Source of the DNA: Pseudomonas izuensis
Lineage (GTDB): Bacteria > Pseudomonadota > Gammaproteobacteria > Pseudomonadales > Pseudomonadaceae
Direction: 5' to 3'
Assembly: GCF_009861505.1 (NCBI RefSeq)
Contig: NZ_WTFT01000008.1
Span: 117,552-181,551, forward strand
Length of the DNA: 64,000 nucleotides
Shown piece by piece: positions 21,744 to 31,128 of the stretch; the stretch's first letter is position 1; each line of letters opens with the position of its first letter. The position numbers and the translations under genes are program-made. The notes beneath the pieces were generated by a model, which was given only the letters and a program-made list of their open reading frames with translations, did not search any database and was not told where the DNA came from.

Positions 21744-23519
21744 TTACTCGGCCTTAGGCGTTTCGCGCAGACGAATGTGCAATTCGCGCAATGCCTTGGC
21801 ATCCACCTGACCCGGCGCCTGAGTCATGACATCCGCCGCGCTCTGGGTTTTCGGGAAGGCGATCACTTCACGGATCGACTGGGCGCCGGTCATCAGCATC
21901 ACCAGACGGTCCAGGCCGAAGGCCAGGCCACCGTGCGGCGGTGCGCCGTATTTCAGCGCGTCGAGCAGGAAGCCGAATTTCTCTTCCTGTTCCGCTTCGT
22001 CGATACCCAGCAGACGGAACACAGTCTGCTGCATCTCTTTACGGTGGATACGGATCGAACCGCCACCCAGCTCGGTGCCGTTCAGGACCATGTCGTAGGC
22101 ACGGGACAGCGCGGTAGCCGGGTTGGCTTCCAGCTCTTCCGGGGTGCACTTCGGTGCGGTGAACGGGTGGTGCAAGGCAGTGAAGCTGCCGTCGTCGTTT
22201 TCTTCGAACATCGGGAAGTCGACGACCCACATCGGTGCCCACTCACAGGTCAGCAGGTTCAGGTCGTGACCAACCTTGATGCGCAGCGCACCCAGGGCTT
22301 CGCTGACGATCTTGAACTTGTCGGCACCGAAGAACACGATGTCGCCATCGACCGCACCCACGCGATCGAGGATCACGTTCAGGGCAGCTTCAGGGATGTT
22401 CTTGACGATTGGCGACTGCAGGCCTTCGACGCCTTTGGCACGCTCGTTGACCTTGATGTACGCCAGGCCCTTGGCACCGTAGATGCCGACGAACTTGGTG
22501 TAGTCGTCGATCTTGCTGCGCGGCATGCTCGCCCCGCCCGGTACGCGCAGTGCAGTCACGCGGCATTTAGGGTCGTTGGCCGGGCCACTGAAGACCTTGA
22601 ATTCAACGTCCTTGAGCTGGTCGGCAACGTCAACCAGTTCCAGCGGGTTACGCAGGTCCGGCTTGTCGGAACCGTAACGACGCATGGCTTCTTCGAAGGT
22701 CATGTGCGGGAACTCACCGAACTCCAGACCCAGCACTTCCTTGAACAGGTTGCGGATCATGCCTTCGGTCAGGCCAATGATGTCTTCTTCATTGAGGAAG
22801 CTGGTCTCGATGTCGATCTGGGTGAATTCCGGCTGGCGGTCGGCACGCAGGTCTTCGTCGCGGAAGCATTTGGCGATCTGGTAGTAACGATCGAAGCCGG
22901 CGACCATCAACAGCTGCTTGAACAGCTGAGGCGATTGCGGCAAGGCGAAGAACGAACCGGCGTGGGTGCGGCTTGGCACCAGGTAATCGCGGGCGCCTTC
23001 CGGGGTCGCACGGGTCAGGATCGGCGTCTCGACGTCGAGGAAGCCGTTCTCGTCCAGGTAGCGACGGATACTGGTGGTCATGCGCGAACGCAGACGCAGT
23101 TTCTCGGCCATTTCCGGACGACGCAGATCGAGGAAGCGATAGCGCAGGCGGGTTTCTTCGCCGACGTCGGAGTAATCGTTGAGCGGGAACGGCGGGGTTT
23201 CCGCTTCGTTCAGCACTTCCAGCTCGTAACCCAGCACTTCGATCATGCCCGACGCCATGTTGGCGTTGGTGGCGCCGGCCGGACGCAGGCGCACCTTGCC
23301 GGTCACTTTAACCACGTACTCGCTGCGCACACGGTCGGCGACGGCGAAAGTTTCAGCGCGGTCCGGGTCGAACACCACCTGGGCCAGACCGTCACGATCA
23401 CGGATATCGAGGAAAATCACCCCACCGTGGTCACGGCGACGGTGGACCCATCCGCAAAGGGTAATTTCCTGGCCTTCCAGGCTTTCGTTCAGTTGGCCGC
23501 AATAATGGCTGCGCATCAT
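21744..23519 (-). CDS. aspS: Aspartyl-tRNA synthetase (non-discriminating type likely)
   Basis: Class II synthetase of 591 residues: N-terminal OB fold ([21 protein letters not shown]), catalytic core with class II motifs ([41 protein letters not shown]) and the bacterial GAD insertion. The start [10 protein letters not shown] at 23519 matches P. aeruginosa. In that species AspRS also charges tRNA-Asn; this is inherited knowledge and not visible here. Confidence 0.97.
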   Translation of the reverse strand: MMRSHYCGQLNESLEGQEITLCGWVHRRRDHGGVIFLDIRDRDGLAQVVFDPDRAETFAVADRVRSEYVVKVTGKVRLRPAGATNANMASGMIEVLGYELEVLNEAETPPFPLNDYSDVGEETRLRYRFLDLRRPEMAEKLRLRSRMTTSIRRYLDENGFLDVETPILTRATPEGARDYLVPSRTHAGSFFALPQSPQLFKQLLMVAGFDRYYQIAKCFRDEDLRADRQPEFTQIDIETSFLNEEDIIGLTEGMIRNLFKEVLGLEFGEFPHMTFEEAMRRYGSDKPDLRNPLELVDVADQLKDVEFKVFSGPANDPKCRVTALRVPGGASMPRSKIDDYTKFVGIYGAKGLAYIKVNERAKGVEGLQSPIVKNIPEAALNVILDRVGAVDGDIVFFGADKFKIVSEALGALRIKVGHDLNLLTCEWAPMWVVDFPMFEENDDGSFTALHHPFTAPKCTPEELEANPATALSRAYDMVLNGTELGGGSIRIHRKEMQQTVFRLLGIDEAEQEEKFGFLLDALKYGAPPHGGLAFGLDRLVMLMTGAQSIREVIAFPKTQSAADVMTQAPGQVDAKALRELHIRLRETPKAE

Positions 23520-23639
23520 GGTCGTGGTTTCACTTCTCGTAATTCGAAATTCGGTGGGAGGCCTTGCGATATCCGCTGCCGGATGATGCAAGAGCTCACG
23601 CGTGTCGTTCAACTCAGGTCACAACTCAGAGGCCGGGCC

Positions 23640-23861
23640 CTAGTCAGCTTTGTCGCCGCCAGCCAGGTTCTTCTTGGATCCGGTCTTGAAATCGGTCTCG
23701 TACCAGCCGGTACCGCTGAGGCGGAAACCCGGCATGGACAGCATCTTCTTGAGCTCTGCTGCCTGGCACGCAGGGCAGTCGACCAGCGGTGCATCGCTGA
23801 TCTTTTGAATGGCTTCCAACTGATGACCACAGGAAGCACATTGGTAATCGTACATCGGCAT
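23640..23861 (-). CDS. FmdB-family zinc-ribbon protein
   Basis: 73 residues starting MPMYDYQCASCGHQLE, with the putative zinc-binding cysteines CASCG and CPAC, then a basic Gly/Lys-rich tail (TGSKKNLAGGDKAD). It lies 120 bp upstream of aspS on the same strand, a conserved arrangement in Pseudomonas. Function is unknown; FmdB proteins have been called putative regulators. A second ATG two codons later is equally possible. Confidence 0.88.
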   Translation of the reverse strand: MPMYDYQCASCGHQLEAIQKISDAPLVDCPACQAAELKKMLSMPGFRLSGTGWYETDFKTGSKKNLAGGDKAD

Positions 23862-23984
23862 GGGGGTTGTCTCGGCGATCAGATTGCTACCGCGCACGCT
23901 GGGTTTTGCGGCAAAGAGCGGGATTATATCCATTAAATGCAGCCTGTGCAGCCGTAAGACTGCACAGATCGACATGCTGCCCTT

Positions 23985-24335
23985 TCACTGCCGGGACGGA
24001 GCCATGGCCACACAACCGCCTTCCTTGAGGCTGTGAACGACGCAAACCACCCGCACCAGCCCAGTGAAATTCTTCACCCCGCCATGACGCAGATGCACTT
24101 CGCGATCCACGTAAGACAACAATGCACTGACCGAGCAACAATTAACCTTGGCCATTTCAGCCAGAATGTCCCAGTAAACCTGCTCAAGCCGCAAACAGGT
24201 CGCGAAGCCATTCAAGCGCACCGACCGGGACAAGGGCTGAGCCAGCCCCATATCGAACTCACTGACAAACGGATCAATCCTTGTGTTCTTGAGTGGACCG
24301 ATCCTGACCTCCTTTCGACTGTTTTCATAAAACAT
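23985..24335 (-). CDS. Ribbon-helix-helix (RHH_4-like) domain protein
   Basis: 116 residues from the ATG at 24335, preceded by AAAGGAG about 10 bp upstream. The C-terminal 70 residues (RSVRLNGFATCLRLEQVYWD, then EMAKVNCCSVSALLSYVDRE) fit the pattern of single-chain ribbon-helix-helix proteins common in Pseudomonas, which are probably DNA-binding. The first 45 residues show no known domain. It sits alone between the FmdB gene and the dps remnant. No target can be proposed. Confidence 0.65.
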   Translation of the reverse strand: MFYENSRKEVRIGPLKNTRIDPFVSEFDMGLAQPLSRSVRLNGFATCLRLEQVYWDILAEMAKVNCCSVSALLSYVDREVHLRHGGVKNFTGLVRVVCVVHSLKEGGCVAMAPSRQ

Positions 24336-24958
24336 ACCGTTGACACTCCTTTGCCATCCCTGGTTTCCATAAGAGCTTGTTCGCTTATAGAACCGCGGGA
24401 GCAAAGTTATATCCAGATGACTTTTTGACCATCCACGTAGGAGAAGCCAACAACTGAAGGCAGATCATGGAGAGCGTCCTACGCCCGAACTTTCCCTACT
24501 CTGACTGGCGAAAATTCACTCAATAAACAGGTGTTTTTCGCGAGGGCAAGGACAACGCGCGAACAGCACCCGCAGGGCGTCATTCACCGGTCAAACATGG
24601 AGCCGGTGATGCTCCAATAAAAATTATGAGTCTTCAAATAAAGCACATAAGTGTCCGACAGCAGACACGAAAGTCTGTTGACGAAGGATTTGCGGTCCTG
24701 GCAATTCTGTCGCCGCGCCTCTGCCCTGGATACCACCTTGACCTGCGACAAATTGCCCCCGATGCACCGCTGGACTCCTTGATTTGAGTAGCCACAAGCT
24801 TTGCTGTTAAATAGGCAGTGTGTCGCTGGCGCCCATATTTTCCGGGCACTGCGCATAGGCTGATAATCGGGTACGTGCTCAACGCCTCTTATTGTTCTGA
24901 AGCGAACCGTGCCTCATCAGCTCTTCCTTGTGATCCGTCTTAACGTGAGTTACTCAAA
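24336..24958. other. Gene-poor gap around the dps remnant
   Basis: Apart from the dps fragment nothing here is supported as a gene. The left part (24405-24583) is the upstream region of the ribbon-helix-helix gene. The right part (24700-24958) should contain the promoter of the cold-shock-domain membrane protein. Composition is less GC-rich than the neighbours. Confidence 0.5.
24584..24697 (-). pseudogene. Remnant of a Dps-like ferritin gene (N-terminal fragment)
   Basis: The minus strand encodes 37 residues, DRKSFVNRLSCLLSDTYVLY then LKTHNFYWSITGSMFDR, ending in a stop. They align with the start of Dps/Dps-like ferritins (DRKSIVEGLSRLLSDTYVLY, then LKTHNFHWNVTGPMF). No initiating start or Dps N-terminus is found upstream in frame and no Dps C-terminal helices follow, so about three quarters of the gene is gone. 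The HNFHW ferroxidase motif has become HNFYW. The call rests on recognising the family motif by eye. Confidence 0.7.
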
Positions 24959-25561
24959 ATGTTGAAAATCGTCCACCTGCTAATGGGCGCAGCAGCCTTG
25001 CTGTTGTCCTTCATCCCTAGCCTGCGAACCGAAGCCGTACCGTACCTGCAACAACCCGATGCGCTGTACCTGGCCTTGTTCGGCCTGCTCAACCTCACCC
25101 TCGCTCCAGTGATCCCCAACTGGAACAAAGGCCCGCGCCATCAATTGCAAAACCTCGTCAGCGCGTTGCTGATCCTGGCTGTGGTTCTGCAAATCCTGAC
25201 GCTGCTCGCACCGATGCCCGTCATTGCCGCTCAACCTGCCGTACTGTTCAGCCTGGTCGCAGCCCTGATCGCCGTTGTTCTTCATCTGGCAATCAGCTTC
25301 TACAAATCGTCTCCGGCCGCCGCCACGCCGAGCTATGACATGAGCAACCGCGATACCGGCACCGTCAAGTGGTTCAACACCTCCAAAGGCTTCGGCTTTA
25401 TTTCCCGTGACTCCGGCGACGATATCTTCGTGCACTTCCGGGCCATTCGTGGCGAAGGTCACCGCGTCCTGGTCGAAGGCCAGCGCGTGGAGTTCTCCGT
25501 CATGAATCGTGACAAAGGCCTGCAAGCCGAAGATGTGATCGCCGCCCTGCCGCGACGCTGA
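24959..25561 (+). CDS. Membrane-anchored cold-shock-domain protein
   Basis: 200 residues in two parts. Residues 1 to about 105 hold four hydrophobic segments (about 4-20, 35-52, 66-86, 89-108). Residues 128-200 are a complete CspA-like domain with RNP1 KGFGFI and RNP2 DIFVHFRAI. The domain starts with an internal [12 protein letters not shown] that would by itself be a normal cold-shock protein, but no good ribosome binding site precedes it. The C-terminal domain should be cytoplasmic if there are four helices. A role in RNA binding at the membrane is inference. Confidence 0.88.
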   Translation: MLKIVHLLMGAAALLLSFIPSLRTEAVPYLQQPDALYLALFGLLNLTLAPVIPNWNKGPRHQLQNLVSALLILAVVLQILTLLAPMPVIAAQPAVLFSLVAALIAVVLHLAISFYKSSPAAATPSYDMSNRDTGTVKWFNTSKGFGFISRDSGDDIFVHFRAIRGEGHRVLVEGQRVEFSVMNRDKGLQAEDVIAALPRR

Positions 25562-25572
25562 TTCGAAGCCGT

Positions 25573-25612
25573 AAAAAAACCGCGGACAGCCTGACTGTTC
25601 GCGGTTTTTTAA
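25573..25612. terminator. Bidirectional terminator between convergent genes
   Basis: AACCGCGGACAG pairs with CTGTTCGCGGTT (one G-T), flanked by AAAAAAA on the left and TTTTTT on the right. It serves the cold-shock-domain gene on plus and slyX on minus. Confidence 0.9.
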
Positions 25613-25622
25613 TGCCTGCCTA

Positions 25623-25829
25623 TTAGTAATGCGGCGGCGGTGCCTCTTCCTCGAAAGCCTCGAACTGACCAGCCATTTCTTCCTGGCGCTTGAGCAATGC
25701 AGCCATTTGCAACTGCAGGCGCTCAACCGCCCGCTGCTGCGCCGCCAGCACGTCATTCAATGCCTGGATGGTGTCATCCTGAAACGCCAACTGGCTTTCC
25801 AGATCGGTAACGCGTTCTTCCAGGCTCAT
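25623..25829 (-). CDS. slyX: SlyX family protein
   Basis: 68 residues forming one long coiled coil ([20 protein letters not shown], then [20 protein letters not shown]) with the typical PPPHY C-terminus. Function unknown in all species. It is 3 bp downstream of the HIT gene, so the two form an operon. Confidence 0.93.
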   Translation of the reverse strand: MSLEERVTDLESQLAFQDDTIQALNDVLAAQQRAVERLQLQMAALLKRQEEMAGQFEAFEEEAPPPHY

Positions 25830-25832
25830 GAT

Positions 25833-26258
25833 TCAACCCTCCAGAAACGTGAAGTCATCGGTCAATACCAGACGCAGCCGCTCGCGAATCACGGCGATCT
25901 GCTCGGCCGTGTAAGGCCTGGCCGGGTGCTTGCCCCAAACCGGCGCCGGCCAGGCGGCGTCCTCTCTTTTGCGCACGATCACATGCATATGTAGCTGACT
26001 GACCACATTACCCAGCGCCGCGACATTCAATTTGTCCGCGTCGAACGAATCCTTGAGCGTTTCTGCCAACGCAGTCGTTTCCTGCCATAGCTGCTGCTGA
26101 TCGGCGACATCCAACTGAAATATCTCGCTGATATCGTCGCGACGAGGTACCAGGATGAACCAGGGATAGTTCGAATCGTTGGACAACAGCAACCGACATA
26201 GCGGGAAATCACCGATCGGCAAGGTGTCTTGTTGAAGTCGTGAATCTAAAGCGAACAC
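25833..26258 (-). CDS. HIT-domain protein
   Basis: Histidine-triad nucleotide hydrolase/transferase of 141 residues. The triad appears as QLHMHVIVRKRED, with Q in the first His position as in part of the family. The start is probably the GTG at 26258 (reading MFALDSRLQQD), because GGGAG lies 8 bp upstream; a GTG at 26267 sits too close to that site. Substrate unknown. Operon with slyX. Confidence 0.9.
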   Translation of the reverse strand: MFALDSRLQQDTLPIGDFPLCRLLLSNDSNYPWFILVPRRDDISEIFQLDVADQQQLWQETTALAETLKDSFDADKLNVAALGNVVSQLHMHVIVRKREDAAWPAPVWGKHPARPYTAEQIAVIRERLRLVLTDDFTFLEG

Positions 26259-27173
26259 TGCGTGCACTCCCGCCAGGTCATCATTTTCAGCTTAGCGCCC
26301 CTCCATAGAGATCGCGCGCCAAGCGACAGGAAGGCAGCATACCTGCGAACGCAGACGCCTTCACGAGGAACCACGGTTCAAGCCTACCCACAGGACCGAC
26401 AAGCGGCCACGCATCCGCCCCGAGATGTGACAACCACCGCCAAAACGCACCAATACGGCACCAGCACGGCCTGGAAAACCGCTTAAATGACCGACAGACA
26501 ACGATTCGTTCAAACGTCGGAAAACGTCGAACTGTATGAATTCAGTACAGCGTTAAAAAATTTTTGCACCAAAACCGCACAGTGCGTCTACGCTGATTGC
26601 TTCGAACATCCGCCAATTACTCACTGGCGGGGTGAAGCGGTAACGTTTTTGGGTGTCACCTGGCGGTAACAATAGGGTCAACACGATGCAAGGAATGGCG
26701 TCAAGCCCAAATGCCAACAGGATGATCCCCCCGATTTTATGAGGCTTTTACGGCGTGAGGCAGCCATCAGAAAAAAAACACCGGTACTTTTCTGATTTGT
26801 GCACGTTTGTTGCATTCACACCCACATCGTCTATGAGGCATCGCTGGAAGTGAGAGCCTCAAGACTGAATAAAACAGTGGCAGGATAGCCCGATGGAGAT
26901 TCAAACGTTTCACCAGGGACTCTTTTTAGCGATGCACCAGCCCCAAAAAACAGCACTAACGTTGTCGGCCCGGTTGCATCCAGGCTGTAAATTTGCGACA
27001 TCTAGCAAGCTGTTTACGACAGGGTCGTAAAGATGCCGAAAGGTTAGATGCGCAAGTATCGCCAACATTGTCGGCGTGATATAAGTTTGCGCCGACACAA
27101 AAAGAAAGAGCCGCCCAGATAATAAAACAGGTGGGACGGCAGTACTCTTCTAAAACCAAAGGAGCAAATCACG
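26259..27173. other. Long hairpin-rich region upstream of the porin gene
   Basis: 915 bp without a convincing gene. Several short frames exist but have no recognisable product or ribosome binding site. I see inverted repeats at 26610-26630 (CCGCCA/TGGCGG), 26766-26796 (ATCAGAAAA/TTTTCTGAT), 27013-27031 (TTTACGAC-AGG-GTCGTAAA) and 27070-27096 (GTCGGCG/CGCCGAC). This part is more AT-rich than its surroundings. It probably holds the porin promoter and leader and may hold a small RNA. Confidence 0.5.
27013..27031. promoter_or_regulatory. Perfect 8-bp palindrome upstream of the porin gene
   Basis: TTTACGAC-AGG-GTCGTAAA, 143 bp before the porin start codon. It could be an operator or a hairpin in the leader; no known regulator motif is recognised. 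Confidence 0.4.
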
Positions 27174-28505
27174 ATGCGCGTGATGAAGTGGAGCATGATC
27201 GCACTGGCAGTTGCAGCAGCAGCCAGTACTCAGTTGGCAGTAGCCGCACCTTTCGTAAGCGACCAGGCAGAAGCCAAAGGTTTCGTTGAAGACAGCAAGC
27301 TGGACTTGCTGGTTCGCAACTACTACTACAACCGTAACAAGAAAGACGGCGCAACCGACGACAGAGACTGGACCCAAGGGATCCAGGGCATGTTCAGCTC
27401 GGGCTACACCCAAGGTCTGATCGGTGTTGGCGTTGAAGCTTGGGGTCAACTGGCCATTAAACTGGACGGCTCCGACAAATATGCCGGCTCGGGCAACATG
27501 ACCGTTGGCAATGATGGCGAAGTCAACAACAGCCAGGGCAAAGCCGGCGCTGCCGCCAAGTTCCGCATCTCCAAGACCGAGCTGAAAGTCGGCGACATGC
27601 AGCCAAGCACTGCTCCAGTGTTCGCTGTTGGCGGCTCCCGTATCCTTCACCAAACTGCCAGCGGTATCCAACTGCAGAGCAGTGAAGTCAAAGATCTCGA
27701 CCTCGAAGGCGGCCACTTCTACTCGGCAACCAGCCAGGACAGCAACGCCCGTAACGGCGACCTGTGGGCTAACTACGCCAGCGTGCAAGCCAACTCCATC
27801 GACTACCTCGGTGGCAAGTACGGCATCACCCCGGACCTGAGCGTTTCGCTGTACGGCGCTAAACTGGAAGACATCTGGAACCAGTACTACGCCAACGCGA
27901 ACTACACCCTGGCACTGGGTGGCGACAACTCGATCAACTTCGACGGTAACATCTACAACACCCGGGACACCGGTAGCGCTAAAGCAGGCGAAATCAACAA
28001 CACCGCCTACTCGCTGGCCGCTGCTTACTCGTTCCTGAAAGCGCACACCGTCACCCTGGGCTTCCAGAAAGTGAATGGCGATACTCCGTTCGACTACGTC
28101 GGCGTGGGTAAAAACAACCGCGGTGGCGACTCGATCTTCCTCGCCAACTCCATCCAGTACTCTGACTTCAACGCCCCTGGCGAGAAATCGGTACAAGTCC
28201 GTTACGACCTGAAAATGGCCGAATACGGCGTACCTGGTCTGAGCTTCATGACCCGTTACGTGAAAGGTTGGGACATCGACGGTACCAACACTCCAGCGGG
28301 CAGCGCCTACACCGGCTTCTACGGTGAAGATGGCAAGCACCACGAAACCAACGTTGAAGCCAAGTACGTCGTTCAAACTGGCCCAGCTAAAGATCTGTCC
28401 TTCCGTATTCGTCAAGCATGGCACCGCGCCAACCACGACGACGACTTTGAAGGCAGCGTTGACGAGTTCCGTCTGATCGTCGACTACCCGCTGTCGGTTC
28501 TGTAA
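27174..28505 (+). CDS. OprD-family outer-membrane porin (OprE/OprQ-like)
   Basis: 443 residues: signal peptide (about 1-25, cut after AVA-A), then the OprD family start GFVEDSKLDLLVRNYYYNRN and alternating beta-strand pattern to a C-terminal strand (FEGSVDEFRLIVDYPLSVL). The family forms 18-stranded barrels for uptake of amino acids or small aromatic acids. By overall look it is nearest to OprE/OprQ, but the substrate cannot be read from sequence. AAGGAG precedes the ATG. Codon use suggests high expression. Confidence 0.9.
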   Translation: MRVMKWSMIALAVAAAASTQLAVAAPFVSDQAEAKGFVEDSKLDLLVRNYYYNRNKKDGATDDRDWTQGIQGMFSSGYTQGLIGVGVEAWGQLAIKLDGSDKYAGSGNMTVGNDGEVNNSQGKAGAAAKFRISKTELKVGDMQPSTAPVFAVGGSRILHQTASGIQLQSSEVKDLDLEGGHFYSATSQDSNARNGDLWANYASVQANSIDYLGGKYGITPDLSVSLYGAKLEDIWNQYYANANYTLALGGDNSINFDGNIYNTRDTGSAKAGEINNTAYSLAAAYSFLKAHTVTLGFQKVNGDTPFDYVGVGKNNRGGDSIFLANSIQYSDFNAPGEKSVQVRYDLKMAEYGVPGLSFMTRYVKGWDIDGTNTPAGSAYTGFYGEDGKHHETNVEAKYVVQTGPAKDLSFRIRQAWHRANHDDDFEGSVDEFRLIVDYPLSVL

Positions 28506-28530
28506 TTGCCGAAAGTTAGTACGTTGCGAT

Positions 28531-28565
28531 AAAAAAAGGCCCATCTTCGGATGGGCCTTTTTTGT
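28531..28565. terminator. Bidirectional terminator between porin and mscS
   Basis: GGCCCATC-TTCG-GATGGGCC with A7 before and T6 after, in the gap between two convergent genes. Confidence 0.92.
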
Positions 28566-28568
28566 TGC

Positions 28569-29411
28569 TTACTGCACCGCGGATTCCTGAACCACGCGAA
28601 TAACCCGCTGTGGGAACGGGACATCGACACCGGCTGTTTTCAAACGATCACGGGATTGTTCGTTGAACATGAACATCACGTCCCAATAATCCGCCGTCTT
28701 TACCCACACTCGAAGCGAAAGAGTGATCGAACTGTCACCCAGATTAGAAACCACCGCTTGAGGTGCCGGATCGGCCAATACCCGTGGATCCTTGGCCAGC
28801 TCCAACAACACTTCACGGGCCTTCTGCAAGTCCGCTTCGTAATCGACACCGACATCAAACACCACCTTGCGAGTCGGCTGGCGGTTGGTATTGGTGATGA
28901 TGCCGTTCGAGAGGTTACCGTTTGGCACGATGATGGTTTTGTTATCGCCAGTGCGCAGCACGGTGTGGAAGATCTGGATACTGTCGACAGTGCCGGCAAC
29001 ACCCTGGGCTTCGATCCAGTCACCGATACGGAAAGGCCGGAACAGCAGAATCAGCACGCCACCGGCGAAGTTCGCCAGGCTGCCCTGCAAGGCCAGGCCA
29101 ATGGCCAGACCCGCCGCACCGATTGCCGCCACGAACGAAGTGGTTTCCACGCCAATCATCGAGGCCACGCTGACGATCAACAGGATCTTGAGGATGATGT
29201 TCGCCAGGCTACTGATGAAGCCTTGCAGCGCCAGGTCGGCGTTACGCAGCGCGATCAGGCCACCGAGTTTTTGCGTGACCTTGTTGATCAACCACCAGCC
29301 GATGCCCAGGGTGATCACTGCCAGCAGCACCCGGCTGCCGTATTCCATGATCATCGGGATCCAGGCCTGGGACACCCTGACCAGGTTATCTACTTCTGCA
29401 TTCAAATCCAT
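28569..29411 (-). CDS. mscS: Small-conductance mechanosensitive channel
   Basis: MscS channel of 280 residues, the size of E. coli MscS (286). Three transmembrane helices: about 22-45, 62-85, and the pore helix TM3 with GAAGLAIGLALQGSLANFAGG. The beta domain follows with PFRIGDWIEAQGVAGTVDSI. It opens on membrane tension during hypo-osmotic shock. Stand-alone gene. Confidence 0.95.
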   Translation of the reverse strand: MDLNAEVDNLVRVSQAWIPMIMEYGSRVLLAVITLGIGWWLINKVTQKLGGLIALRNADLALQGFISSLANIILKILLIVSVASMIGVETTSFVAAIGAAGLAIGLALQGSLANFAGGVLILLFRPFRIGDWIEAQGVAGTVDSIQIFHTVLRTGDNKTIIVPNGNLSNGIITNTNRQPTRKVVFDVGVDYEADLQKAREVLLELAKDPRVLADPAPQAVVSNLGDSSITLSLRVWVKTADYWDVMFMFNEQSRDRLKTAGVDVPFPQRVIRVVQESAVQ

Positions 29412-29545
29412 CTACGTTCTCCTGATTTCCGGCCATCCGGCACGCGAAAAATAAACGGTAGAAAAGATCGAGCCCTTATCACCGGGGTCAATCGTTTCTA
29501 CCGTTGCTTGGGCCTCGGACGCCGAAAACGCCGAGAGGTTCCACG

Positions 29546-30031
29546 TCAGTCGCGGAAGTTGTTGAACTGCAGCGGCATACCGAATTCCTTGGCCCGCAGC
29601 GCCGCAATGGCTTCCTGCAGATCATCGCGCTTCTTGCCGGTGACGCGCACTTGCTCGCCCTGAATGGCGGCCTGGACCTTGAGCTTGGCGTCTTTAATGT
29701 GGGCGACGATCTTCTTGGCCAGCTCTTTGTCGATACCTTCCTTGAGCACGGCTTCCTGCTTCATCAGCTTGCCCGAAGCAAAAGCGTCCTTGACCTCAAG
29801 GCACTGCACATCGATCTTGCGCTTGACCAGGCAGAGCTTGAGGATCTCAATCATCGCTTCAAGCTGGAAATCGGCTTCAGCAGTCAGGTTGACGGTCAGG
29901 TCCTTTTCCTTGAACTCGAAGCTGCCTTTACCTTTCAGGTCATAGCGACGATCGAGCTCCTTGACGGCGTTCTCGACCGCGTTGGTGACTTCGTGTTTGT
30001 CCAGTTCGGATACCACGTCGAACGACGGCAT
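29546..30031 (-). CDS. yajQ: YajQ-family nucleotide-binding protein
   Basis: 161 residues from [20 protein letters not shown]; the whole length is the YajQ fold of two RNP-like domains. Members in Xanthomonas and Pseudomonas bind cyclic di-GMP and act with transcription factors. Start at 30031 follows the family (GGAGA upstream); the frame to 30061 is an extension. Confidence 0.95.
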   Translation of the reverse strand: MPSFDVVSELDKHEVTNAVENAVKELDRRYDLKGKGSFEFKEKDLTVNLTAEADFQLEAMIEILKLCLVKRKIDVQCLEVKDAFASGKLMKQEAVLKEGIDKELAKKIVAHIKDAKLKVQAAIQGEQVRVTGKKRDDLQEAIAALRAKEFGMPLQFNNFRD

Positions 30032-30084
30032 GTAATCTCTCCAAATAAAAGGCGCACCCATGAAGCACGCCTGGCTTGCGGTAA

Positions 30085-31083
<999 letters not shown>

Positions 31084-31128
31084 GCAGCGGCTACGCTGGC
31101 CACTTGTTCCTTTGTAGCGATAAACCTG

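Noticed and set aside
26262..26669. Two small plus-strand frames upstream of the porin
   Set aside because: No ribosome binding site, no recognisable protein features; composition is that of intergenic DNA.
26910..27159. Minus-strand short frames just upstream of the porin gene
   Set aside because: They cross the inverted repeats of the leader and show no protein-like pattern.
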